NCBI RefSeq assembly: GCF_932294415.1
Contig: NC_065535.1
Span: 8,903,001-8,967,000 of the forward strand
Direction: 5' to 3'
From: Quercus robur
Taxonomy: Eukaryota; Streptophyta; Magnoliopsida; Fagales; Fagaceae
DNA: 64,000 nucleotides
The notes below the pieces were generated by a model. It worked only from the letters and a program-made list of their open reading frames with translations. It had not been told where the DNA came from and searched no databases. The position numbers and the translations under genes were made by a program. Shown one piece after another: positions 37,101-47,541 of the stretch (position 1 is its first letter; every line of letters begins with the position of its first letter).

Positions 37101-38729
37101 AGCGAGGCACCCCTCCCAAAATTGTCCACAAGGTTCCTAATCTTTCTGGTGCTGTACCACGTTTTAGCACTGGGTGCACCTCTATCCAAAGTTGTTCACA
37201 GAGTGCCATAGAATTCTCACAGCAGCAGATGAATGACTTTGAATGTCTTGCTGTGAAACTTACAAAAGAGTTGAAGTCCATGAAGGAAATTCTGGAAGAG
37301 AGGTTGCTCCCTGAAGCCTGTCCAGCATCTTCCTTCAAATATAATGTGGATAGGGTGAGTTATTATACAAATTGGAAATAGTTGTTTACTTTTTTGTGGG
37401 TAAAGAGGCATGGTATGCCAGCCTGGGTTTTGAAGCCAAAATGTTATTTTTTTTTTTCAAAATTTTTAGGATGCCTTAATTCTGGTAAATATAAACCCAA
37501 TTTACGTATTAGTTTTATTGCATATCTTACCATTAAAAGTGACTGGAATCCGAATTGCTATGCATCCTTGACACGGCAGTTGAATCAAATACATGTATAC
37601 TCATACTTCCCTCTCTCATTTAATCTTTTGTTGTCTCATAATGGTCTGTAGAGGTATGTACTTGTCAAGTTGTCTAAATATTGGCTTGCTTGATCGATAG
37701 GGTTTGATTTTTCTGTATCTACTATACTTTTTCTAGTCCATTGTGTGAATTGTATGGATGTTTACAGTCCAAAGATTAATATACTTTTCCTTGTCTATTT
37801 TGGAGACTCTTTTTGAGCTTTGCTGCTCTCTTTCTTGGATTATTTGTAACTGGGTTCCATAGAAGTGAAAACTGGATCCATTATTGGTAAATCACATCCA
37901 ACTTTGACAAAACTGCTGGGGATTTAACCTTGTATTTCACCTGTCTTTGTTTTAATGATCCTATAAATTTTGCATAATGCCTTTTGTCTCCTTCACAATA
38001 CTCTCTTAAATGCTGATTATCTTGTGGGGTTGTATAGAATATACGTTCTTTGTTCTGCATACTCTAAATGGAAAATTTACAACTTCTATCTAAACTTTAT
38101 TTAGGCAAAATAATTGTTTTTGCATACAGATTATTATAATATAAAATGTTTTACATAATTTTACAACTTCACACAAATGTGTGGGTGCATATAGAGATCA
38201 TGCTTTTAAATTCTTTATGTTGGCAGGCAAGAATGGCTATTAAGAATGCAACTCGAATTGAAGAAAGCACAAAGAAATGGCTTTCAATGATGGCAAGGGA
38301 CTGCAACCGCTTTTGTAAAATCATGGTTTGTTCCTCTTCTCATACTATTGAATTTAATTGGATCTTGATTTTGGAAACAAAAAAGTTTAATTACTTGCTT
38401 TTGGTTTTATGGCATTTTTTAGAATTGCTTCTTATTATTAATTGCAGAGAATGACTGAGAAAGGTTCTGGTTATTCTGGAAATGTTGCCCAAAAGGAAAG
38501 GAAGGAATCTACTTCTGCTTATGAAGCAGTAGGAATTTTGGTCAACCAAGTACAGAGATTGACTGAGACAGGTTCTTCTTCTTCTGGAAATGTAGTCCAC
38601 AAAGAGAAGAAGAAAATTACTTTTGCAGATGAAGTTGGTGGAGAGCTTTGCCATGTCAAGTTTTTTGAGGATGACATGATATCTTTGTCAGAATCTATTA
38701 CCGACACTCAGGAATTGCCGGTTAATTAG
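34132..38729 (+). CDS. Uncharacterised acidic Ser-rich plant protein with internal repeats, probably nuclear
   Basis: Five coding exons join in frame to 942 residues: 34132-36126, 36209-36284, 36978-37354, 38227-38325 and 38448-38729. A non-coding first exon near 32400-32701 and a UTR piece from 34062 are inferred. The N-terminus (MELRSCNHLHFIQAIKGGFV, then CGRPSLTFKKLEDIYEVLDA) looks like a conserved plant-specific block. Basic clusters (KTKKRKR, KKMKAKKKH) suggest nuclear import. Residues about 280-480 contain about three repeats, each with EPQYCVTNELCYEYMESADP and GGCGMTTSELCERADAG. The third exon has QQITRKRKNDKRGTPPK and an amphipathic helix (FECLAVKLTKELKSMKEILE). The C-terminal third (ARMAIKNATRIEESTKKWLS, CNRFCKIM) is helical and ends DDMISLSESITDTQELPVN. 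I do not recognise the family, and no enzymatic motif is visible. Confidence 0.85.
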
Positions 38730-40109
38730 CTTTGAGATACTTGGTTGTTGTACAATAGCATTTCTGGTATCTAATTGATAGAAGCAGAGGGAAATTGCTT
38801 GAGTCACGGAGGCTTTCCACAACGTTTACTGCACATAACTTCAAGGTAGGCCCGAAGCAGTGATATCAACCTCCTTTTCCTGTTATCTACTGATTCTTGT
38901 TCATATTTCCATTTATTTGCACTGTATTGTATGAAGAGAGCTAAATCTTGACATTGAGGGATTAGTGATTGCTTAAAAGATAATTTATTTGAAGATTCAT
39001 TTTTCATCTGTCTTTTGCTTTTAACATCAATTCAGTCGCCCTTTGTTAACTGCTGCAAATTATTATTTCATACAAAAAAGAATATAATATATACCCCCAC
39101 ACAACCATATCCGGTATCCCTATATTTCTCTTAATCCTTAAACCTCACGAACTGACTCAAATTTCCTTTCCTACTCTAAAACCACTTGGAAATTTTGGAT
39201 GCTTTGCGTGTGTGTGTTGGGTAATCCTGGGTTCGTGTTATTAGTTCCTTTACTTGTGCCCAAGATATTGTGTTCACATATAACCTGCCGTTAGAAACTT
39301 AGAATGTTGTGACACAGTACGATTGATGTCATTACCGCTAAAGTCAATCATTGATGTTAGCGACAAAGATGGTTTTCGCATTATATGCATGGCGTGTTCG
39401 ACTATAATAACTAATAACGTACAATCACAATGTATTGATTTTTATTTTTGATAAATATTAAATACACAGGTGACAGTTTTTTATCATTACAAACAAACCA
39501 AAAGATTAAATTATGCCTAGAGGCTAGAGCTTATTGGCTTAGTGACAGGTCAACTGTTTATAACTGTATATATAAGATGAGCTCGGGTTTGCTTGCTCAA
39601 AAAGGAAAAAAAAATGAGCTCAGGTTTGCTTGAGTGAAGGGAAATGAGGATTTGAATTAATTTATGTTTTTTCTCTATAGAATGACTTGGTAATATTATT
39701 GAACAACAAAAAGTTTAGACAAGATAAAATTATTTTAGGCGTTTAAAATTTTTAATTTTTCAAAAATGATATATTGTACGCAATTGCATATTTTTTTTCC
39801 TTTCTATTTATGAGTTTAGTTTACTTTCGATACTTTTTTTAATTGGTACTTTTTTTGTTTTAATGAAAAAACTGTCACATTACTCACTAACTAAATAAAA
39901 TGTGAAGATTAAAATTCACTACTATTTATCATTGTGTATTTAAAATAAAAAAAATCACAATTAAAAAAGTACATAAGGAAAATAGACTACATTACTCAAA
40001 CATATATGTCTATTGAATCTGATTAAAAAAAAACATATATTTCTATTGTTCACCCCGTGAAATCCTCAACATATAGCCACAAGAACAATAAAAATATTTA
40101 TAAAAGTAA
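38730..40109. other. Intergenic, no gene recognised
   Basis: 3' UTR of the preceding gene up to perhaps 39000, then AT-rich sequence with A/T runs. Convergent with the OVATE gene. No RNA gene or element is recognised. Confidence 0.4.
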
Positions 40110-40874
40110 TTAACTTTTAGCTTGAAGTCCAAAAGAAGCTCGGTTGTCCTCAGGTTCACAGAACAAGATTTCCCAAATCTCAGAGAAGGCTACGACAATA
40201 ACTCCGTGATGTACGCGTGAATTCAAAGACAAAAAACAGTGCAAAAGTTCTTCCAAGTCTTTGGTCTCAAACATTTGCTTCTCCAGTATCATCTCCAACA
40301 TAGACCTCTTGAAATCCTCGTACGGATTCTCTGTCTTCTTCACCACCGCATAGCTCTCCCTCACTTTCCCATTCTCACGCACACTACTACACTCACTTTC
40401 CAAAGCATACCTCCTCAGCTTCCGACCCTTTTTCACTTCATCACTTTTACTTATTTCCTTCTCTTTACATTTCTCACTTACACTCACCAAAGACTCACTC
40501 ACAAACTCATTAGAACAATCCTTCGTAGAAACTGAGTTTTCTTTCTTCCACGTGTATTCTGCTGGAGATGATGATGATGACGACGACGATGATGATCCGG
40601 TGATGCTGCGGTACTGTGTGCATGGTTTTAATCGGCAGCCACAAGCGACTGATACGGTATTTGATGACACGTGGCGATTATTTGAGGGAGGAGGAGTGTG
40701 TTCTGGTGTTGAAGGTGGGGCTTTGAGGTTTGGGTAAATGATGTCTTGTGCTGTGGGGTTGACCGGAGATAGCCGGTATATTGCCGGCGGTGATGGATTG
40801 ACTGAGAGAGTGAGAAGGTGTTTGGGACGACAGAAATGGAAGAAAGGGAATTTAAGCTTGAAACGTTTATCCAT
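40110..40874 (-). CDS. OVATE family protein (transcriptional repressor)
   Basis: A single-exon gene of 254 residues, as is typical for this family. It opens MDKRFKLKFPFFHFCRPKHL; a related short motif is common at OFP N-termini. The middle is low-complexity, with a Ser run coded by a GAT/GAC-type repeat on the plus strand (40567-40596) and basic KKGRKLRR. The C-terminal OVATE domain covers about residues 185-240: ENPYEDFKRSMLEMILEKQM, DLEELLHCFLSLNSRVHHGV and IVVAFSEIWEILF. OVATE proteins are nuclear repressors that bind TALE homeodomain and TRM proteins and shape organs. The domain resembles the OFP6/7/8 group, but I would not assign a number. A TATA box lies 57 bases upstream. Confidence 0.93.
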   Translation of the reverse strand: MDKRFKLKFPFFHFCRPKHLLTLSVNPSPPAIYRLSPVNPTAQDIIYPNLKAPPSTPEHTPPPSNNRHVSSNTVSVACGCRLKPCTQYRSITGSSSSSSSSSSPAEYTWKKENSVSTKDCSNEFVSESLVSVSEKCKEKEISKSDEVKKGRKLRRYALESECSSVRENGKVRESYAVVKKTENPYEDFKRSMLEMILEKQMFETKDLEELLHCFLSLNSRVHHGVIVVAFSEIWEILFCEPEDNRASFGLQAKS

Positions 40875-40930
40875 GTCTGAAATGATTTTGAGGTTAATCA
40901 GCTAAGGCTGCTTAAGTTAAATATAGCGTG

Positions 40931-40938
40931 TATATATA
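40931..40938 (-). promoter_or_regulatory. Putative TATA box of the OVATE gene
   Basis: TATATATA on the minus strand, 57 bases upstream of the ATG at 40874. This predicts a short 5' UTR of about 25-30 bases. Confidence 0.5.
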
Positions 40939-41138
40939 GTAAAAGAGGGGCCGGCATTGAAAATAGTAACCATGCCCTTAGATAGAAAGTCTAACTAAGG
41001 ATATGTTATTATATATGTGCATGGTTTATACTCTATAACCTGAAAGGAATGTTGAATTCCTTTTGTGAATGTAGCGTGGATTGGGCATTTTGCTTGATCA
41101 ATGCGTTTTGTGTTTTTTTAGTGGTCCTTATGGGTATT

Positions 41139-41442
41139 GGGATTTTATTAAAAAATAACTATAAAACTCAAACCATATTATTAGTTAGGTAAGGTTTGAA
41201 ACAAATTTCATTTCTAATAAATCGAGTCCAAAGGACTTGATTTTGCTCTGAGAAAATCGAGTGTGAGATACTCGATTTCCATTCCAAATGAGTATGGAAA
41301 TCGAGTGTGAGACACTTGATTTCTAAATGCAAATTCACTGGGCAAAATCAAATGTAGAAATCTCAAATTGTTAGAAACCAAATATGTTTGAAACGTTGCC
41401 TAAATATAGATTGAGTTTTATAGTTATTTTTTAATAAAAACC
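41139..41442. mobile_element. Short MITE, about 304 bp, CGAG-rich interior
   Basis: Terminal inverted repeats of about 60 bases: left GATTTTATTAAAAAATAACT, right in reverse GGTTTTTATTAAAAAATAAC, continuing through ATAAAACTCAA. The interior repeats AAATCGAGTGTGAGA and ACTCGATTTC words, like the Mutator-like relics at 6745-7972 and 9137-9981. No clear target duplication. Non-coding. Confidence 0.65.
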
Positions 41443-41600
41443 TTTGTTCACGGACTACCAAACTTAGCAAAATACAGATTTTTAGGTAAATTTGGGTTCC
41501 ACAGCACTATTTATACTTTTAAAAATTATTTTGCAACAATATTTTCAGTAATAAGTTTTTAATTTTCAGCAAATAAGCGGTATTCAAACACACTCTTAAT
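41443..41600. mobile_element. MITE fragment related to 22685-22944 and 59254-59537
   Basis: Shares GGTTCCACAGCACTATTTA, AAAAATTATTTTGCAACA and TTTTCAGCAAATAAG with those MITEs and ends GTATTCAAACACAC. The left end is truncated at the neighbouring MITE. Confidence 0.4.
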
Positions 41601-42549
41601 GTTCGAAAAAGTTTGTGTAGTAGTTATTAGGCGTTAGGGTTACTAAAAAATGAACTCTGAAGTGAAATTTTTGTCGAGTTTCTCTCCAAATTAGTTTGAA
41701 GAGAAACCTTACAAACTCCTCATATATTTTTACATTGAGTATGTCTTCTTATATCCTTCATAATAGCAAAATTTTAAAAAGATTAAATAACATCCGATTT
41801 GAATGAAATTTGATATGCATGTTAAGAATGTAAGGAACATAAAATTCAATAGTTAGATTTTCTAAATTCACACTTAAAAAAAAGATATATGAGAAGTTTT
41901 AGGAGTTTCTCTCCAAACTAGTTTAGAGAGAAACTTTGTTTATGATGGGGTGTGGTTTGTTGAACTTGTACAAGGTTGATTGGTTTTGATTTTTTTTTTT
42001 TTTTTTTTTTTTTTGGGTTGTTGTTGTGAAGTGAAAATGACTGTTTATGTAACTATAGTTAATTGTAAAAATAATTGAAAATTTGCCTACACCGGGTGAT
42101 AGACAATTAGACATGATCATTACTTGTTATATTGTTGATGCAGCTCCAATTATATTTTATTAGTGTATAACCCTGTGCATATGCACAAGTACATTTAAAA
42201 ACAATCATAAGAATTACAACTTACACATTTTTTAAGCCTTGAATTTATAAAATATGTAATGATTTCTCATTATATATATATGATTTAGAATTTAATTAGA
42301 TCTAAACTCTTCTATTTTTGCACCCAATAATTCACTTGCCATAAAAATTTAAAAATTAGATGGGGCACATGCGCAAAATTGAACTTCAATTAAATTTTAA
42401 TTTAGAATCTAATCGAATTTAGACTCTTTTATTTTTGCACTTTATAAATCACTTGACACACAAATTTAAAAATTAAATGAGACGTGGTGCAAAATTAGAT
42501 TCAAATTTAGAATTTAATTGAATTTTCTTTTAGTTTTGACTACATAAAT

Positions 42550-42582
<33 letters not shown>

Positions 42583-44165
42583 GATTACTATATCAGTTTG
42601 TAAATCTTTTTATAATAAGATTGATAGTATAAATTATATAAGCATTTTATATCTTGAAAATGTAGAAAATTTTCAAGGAGGAGAAGGGAAACCAATAATG
42701 TTTGAACGAGTCCTTAATAATTATAATAAGACCATCTAACATCATTTTTTTTTCCTTTAGAAATGTGTCTTATTCTTTACCACGGATCCATCGTACAAAA
42801 CAACATTGATGATCATCTTTTTTTTGACGCATACATCCCAAACTTATGCATAATTTTAACCTGTTGCAAAGGGATTTATACAATACTGCCGATTACGTTG
42901 TTTCTACTACTACTTCAAGCAATATTATTCAGCTTTCAATTATAAAAAAAAGATACATTTTTATATAAAATTGACAAAATAATATTCAAACTCCTTATTG
43001 TAGACACAAAAAGAATATCAACAACATTTTATATGATTTTAAATCTGTTCCAGCTTTCCAGGTTAAAGGAAACAAGTTGTTTACAGCCCCAACTTTAACA
43101 GATTCCATACGATTATTCAATCCACAAAAATCTTGGGGCCCCCCAATATATATTAGTTTCACACTTTGTTAATTGTACAAAATATAAGTCTTTGGTTTTC
43201 TCTCGAGCTCCCTGTGATGCATGAGAGGACAAATTCTTGCACGTCTAATTTCATTCCTACGTGGACATATATATGAAACATTCACAACAATACAGACGAG
43301 AAGATTTTGTGACTATGCACACGCGTTTAGACAATTTGACCTAATTAATCTATTAGATTTTTCTCTTTTAATGAATACTTCAACTCTCTATTTCTATATA
43401 TTAATAATGCTAGAAATGAAGCTAATTTACACAAAAAATTGACATTTCTTTTGGAGGTAGCCATTAAACAGATTATAAGGTTTTTTTTGTTCTAATTTTT
43501 TTAAGGTCATATTGAAGAAGATTATCTCATCTTGTATTGTTCACAGATTTAATAAACCTTTAATGGAAAAGGAGAAAATAAATATTCGTATTATATGCAA
43601 GATTTCCCTGGCATCAGGAAAATAGTATAAAATTGGAATAACTAAACCAAGTAAAACTTTTATATACTATGCTTCAAACAGATCAACAAATATGCTTGAG
43701 GTTTCTACTTTCCTTGTAATAAAAAATTGTTTGTATACTTCAGATTCTTTCATAGTCCTACAGATTTTGGGTGTAGCATGTTTGGTACATTGTAATAGTC
43801 TAATAGACCCCATAATAAAATAATTAATACATAAGAATTAGTCAAAAAATTTCAATAAAATATGATTTTATCAACAAAACAAAATGATTTCTTCTCTCTA
43901 TCATTTTATTTTGTGTATGTGTGTATATATATATTATGAAACTTTATAATTATGATAGTTATTAATAGACATTTCCATTTATTTCAATTTGTGTTTTTAT
44001 ATGAAATATTGAAGAGATGTGCTAAATCCACAATATTTTCACAACAAATTTTGGTGATAAGTTGTTGACCCATATTAGAACCAGTAATAGCTTACCACAA
44101 TTTTTAGTGATTGACTTATATTAGAATTAATAACAACTTACCAACAATATTTTAGTAATTGAACT
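41601..44165. other. Intergenic, AT-rich, no gene recognised
   Basis: A T run lies near 41991-42014 and a (TA)n microsatellite at about 42556-42582. Short dispersed words (CCTGTGCATATGCAC near 42172) recur from 19450. Just before the LTR at 44166, imperfect 45-60 base units beginning TGACCCATATTAGAACC or TGACTTATATTAGAATT occur at about 44068 and 44113, and again after the LTR at 44966. Open frames are short and unsupported. Confidence 0.4.
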
Positions 44166-44965
44166 TGTGAGGACCAAATTTAGATCCTAAGCCTAGGAGG
44201 ATGGATGGACTTAGGCCCAAAAAGTCCAATACAATGAATTTGTAGAGAGTGGGTTGGAAAACTAGGCTTTAACGAGTTGGATGGCAAATGTAACAGGTTC
44301 AGGAGACAAGAAAAGGAAGATAAATTGATTCAAACTAAAGAAAATCGTTCTCGGCACAGTCTGAGGAGATTTGTTCTTATATACTTCTTTCGAGTGTGAT
44401 TACAAAGTCAGTTCTTGATGGCTACAGTGTTTTTCTCTTAATTTCTCGATCCCCTTGTTCTCAGGGGTCTCTTACATTATATATCTCCCTTTCTATGATT
44501 TGGCCCTCCAGTTTTTGACTATCCAGGGCACTACTTGAGTGCTTGTCCCATTAGACACCCCCTCTGACCTTCTGTGAGTTGGGGTAATCAAGGCAGCACT
44601 GTTCAGGGGTCTTCTCTACATAAATGCGGTCAGAAAGTTAGCTGTAGGGCATTCAATGCGGTGGTAGCAGCTTTTCCTTAGATATTTCTAAGCTTTCATC
44701 CCTCCTGTACGTTCATAGCGCTCGTCCCCATCGGTGGAATTCCCTGAAGGGTCACCTTGAATAATGGGATATACATTTGATCTGTGCTTTGTATATTCGA
44801 GGAGATACTCCTCCTCAGACCACTTTCCCCTACCTTTCCACTTGCAACCTACTCATGGGACTCTGAGCTTGACACCTTTACTACTATTTATTCGTTCTCA
44901 GACCAACCAACGTCCTCGGCTAAGGCCGAAGGCCCAACACATAACTCATGGCCCTTATCCCTACA
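44166..44965 (-). mobile_element. Solo LTR, minus orientation, about 800 bp
   Basis: Read on the minus strand it begins TGTAGGGATAAGGG and ends GGTCCTCACA, with TG...CA ends. Inside, TGACCGCATTTATGTAGAGA and CCTGAACAGTGCTGCC parallel the 7233 and 20021 LTRs. It interrupts a short host tandem repeat. Flanks GAACT and GACCC are at best a decayed 5 bp duplication. Non-coding fossil. Confidence 0.55.
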
Positions 44966-45169
44966 GACCCATATTAGAACCAATGACAGCTTTCCACATA
45001 TGAATGGTTGTGAAAATAAATAATTATGATAATTATTAAATAAATAATTATGATAATTATTAATAGATATTTATTATGATTGTATTTTTATAATAAATTA
45101 TCTACTCTATCATTTAATTGGTAGGTTTATACAGGGAATAGAATATAACTCCAATTAAATAATACACCA

Positions 45170-45327
45170 CCGCGCATTCTTGGTGCGGTGGTCACTCTAC
45201 AAGTATAAATACTTGTGGGGTGTGGGGGTAAGGGCTGAGATTCAATTCTCCAGAAGGGAGCTTCATACATATATACACTTAGATTAGGATAGAGTAAAAA
45301 TTCTATCTTATATTAAAAAAAAAAAAA
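45170..45327 (+). mobile_element. tRNA-derived SINE with poly-A tail
   Basis: The head has an A-box-like TGGTGCGGTGG (45190-45200) and a B-box-like GAGATTCAATTCTCC (about 45238-45252). The body reads CTTGTGGGGTGTGGGG and TTAGATTAGGATAGAGTAAA, and the copy ends in A13. I recognise this arrangement as a common SINE of woody eudicots, from memory. Relatively intact, so probably young. Confidence 0.65.
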
Positions 45328-45889
45328 TTGAGGTCACAAAAGTTTATGTGGCAAAATTTTATGATAATATCTAAAAGATAAATGTCTTTGACTTTATATA
45401 TGAGTCGTGTTTATTACACATTGCCCTATTATACACAAACTCATAAAGTACACATTTCAGTTTTTGAATTAAAATTATAACTTTAAAAATTAATTAGTGT
45501 GTACGGTATATTTAACAAGGTATGTGTAAGAAACATCTCTCTTTATATATATCATTATAGATAATCATTTAGTAGTAATTTGTTGTGCTTTTATAATGAG
45601 GAAATACTATTCCTTAGAAATAACCATTCTTTAATAGTTATTCTTTCATCTATAAAAATTAAAATCCTTAAAAAGATCCAAGCACATCAGCTACTCTCTC
45701 TTCCTCGTTAGGTTATCTCTTTCTCTCTCTCTTCCTGCTAACATTTTTAATCATGGCTTCATTGTTCTCATAATTTTCCATGGCTTTGTTTTTTTTATCT
45801 CACTGTGTTCTGCCTCCACACTAACAAATTAAAATTAGAAGTCATGCTCTTGTTAGTTCTTTAGTCAAAGATAGCGTTGTGATGTGATT

Positions 45890-46453
45890 CAACGTTTTCA
45901 GATCCGAACCGGACTGGACCGGGAGGTCGGACCATGAAAACCGAAAACTGGGATAAAAACCGGTTTTTTAAGCATAAAGAACCGGATTTTTTGTTAATTC
46001 TGTGAACCCCTAAAACTTGGGTTGAACCGCACGAACTAGTGAGAACCGTGCGTTCCAACCCCTTAGCAATTTTTTTTTTTTTAAAACAACTTAACATAAT
46101 TTTATTCTACTTAATTAAATTATCCATCTCTTATAAGGAATAAAAAAAAATTATAATTAAAATCCTTCAAAGATATTCAACTTTACTTCAAAAATTAATC
46201 ATAAATTTTAATATTTTCATGGTTATTTATTTTTTATTAACTTTCTTATTTAATTATTAAATATATGCTTGAAAATCATTAAATTTCTCTCACATATATA
46301 GATATATTGTCAATTTTGCTAGTTTTATAAATTTAATATCTATATTTAGCTTTAATTAATTATGACGTCATCACGGTTCGACCTCGGTTCGATCTCAAAA
46401 ACCTTGAACCTCTCCCTTTTACGGTTCAATGAACAGTCTGGGTCTAAAAACCT
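45890..46453. mobile_element. Mutator-like MITE with long target-site duplication
   Basis: The element is bounded by TGATGTGATT on both sides (45880-45889 and 46454-46463), a perfect 10-base match (a 9-11 bp duplication is usual for Mutator-like elements). The ends are imperfect inverted repeats (left CAACGTTTTCAGATCCGAAC; right in reverse AGGTTTTTAGACCCAGAC). The outer arms are rich in AACCGG/CCGGTT and GGTTCGA words. 564 bp, no coding capacity. Confidence 0.7.
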
Positions 46454-46640
46454 TGATGTGATTAGGAAAAATCTGCTGGCTAGATGATATGTGCTTCTTT
46501 TTTACGATTTGATTTTGATTTTTATAAAATTGAAAAATTGTATCTAATTACTCTAGTTTTTATATGTTCATATCTATATTCCTATAAGTAGAAACTGATA
46601 CCATCATTTAATCTGGTCACTGAGTGACTGACTCACTAAT

Positions 46641-47060
46641 ATATGAAATGAAACCAAACATAACCTGGTTTCCACAAATACTCTTTTAATTAATCAACTA
46701 ATGCTAGTGCTAGTGCTAATGCTACAGACATAACTTATTTTTTTGTCACAAAATATTGACATGTCAAGTTGTTATTGATTTTGTTTACCATTTATACTAT
46801 TTTTTTTGTTTATTATTAACAACATCCCACCTAGTAGATGTGAAAAGATTGTATGTTTATTAATATGAAATGAAACCAAACATAACTCGGTTTCCACAAA
46901 TACTCATTTAATCAATCAACTAATACTACATACAAAACTGTTTTTTTGGTCACAAAATATTGAGGTGTTAAGTTGTTATTGATTTTGTTTACTACTTATA
47001 CTATTTTATTGTCTATTATCAACAACTTGCCACCTAGTAAATGTGAAAGATTGTATGTTT
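46641..47060. repeat. Two tandem copies of a 222-bp unit
   Basis: Units start at 46641 and 46863. Both carry ATATGAAATGAAACCAAACA, GGTTTCCACAAATACTC, CACAAAATATTGA, GTTGTTATTGATTTTGTTTA and GTGAAA(A)GATTGTATGTTT. Similarity is high with small indels, pointing to a local tandem duplication. No gene. Confidence 0.75.
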
Positions 47061-47403
47061 GGACTCTTGTAATAATCAATATAATACATGGTGTTAGGCA
47101 TGTAATTGGTTACATACGGATGTAGAAAGTAAGTCAAATAATATATTAACTTATTCGTTGTTAATCATGTGTGTTTTTAGCAGTTAATTTGTTTCTCACA
47201 AAAAAAAAAAAAAGATTGGTGAAGGTTCCTTAAACAGAGGAAACTGTGCCTGTTCGAAAAAACCGTGCCCATACGAGACCTACGGGCAAGGAGCACCCTA
47301 GGCAATACAAAACTCTCCCTCCCCTCCTTCTCATTACCAGTTCTCATTTGCATACGCATACAAAATCACCTGCTCCATTCAATCCCAACATCAAGTTTAT
47401 GGT
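47061..47403. other. Promoter and leader region of the DUF620 gene
   Basis: AT-rich until 47220, then a CT/CA-rich leader (CTCTCCCTCCCCTCCTTCTC at 47310-47329). No clear TATA box identified. A short upstream frame begins at ATG 47399. Confidence 0.4.
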
Positions 47404-47458
47404 GAGAAAGAGGAAGGTAATTACCATTTTGTAATTAGGATTACCTTTCCTCTTTCTC
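47404..47458 (+). promoter_or_regulatory. Long inverted repeat in the 5' leader of the DUF620 gene
   Basis: The left arm GAGAAAGAGGAAGGTAAT (47404-47421) pairs with the right arm ATTACCTTTCCTCTTTCTC (47440-47458) with a single bulged base, around an 18-base loop. It lies 84 bases upstream of the coding ATG. It could act as a leader hairpin or a small-RNA foldback, or be a chance local inversion. A possible intron (donor AAG|GTAATT inside the left arm, acceptor TTTCTCAG at about 47484) would remove most of it. Confidence 0.5.
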
Positions 47459-47541
47459 CTTAATTTTTTTTCTTTCTTTCTCAGTGCCTTTCATAACATT
47501 CTTCATAATTCACATACAACTTATAAGTCATGTTTATTTCC

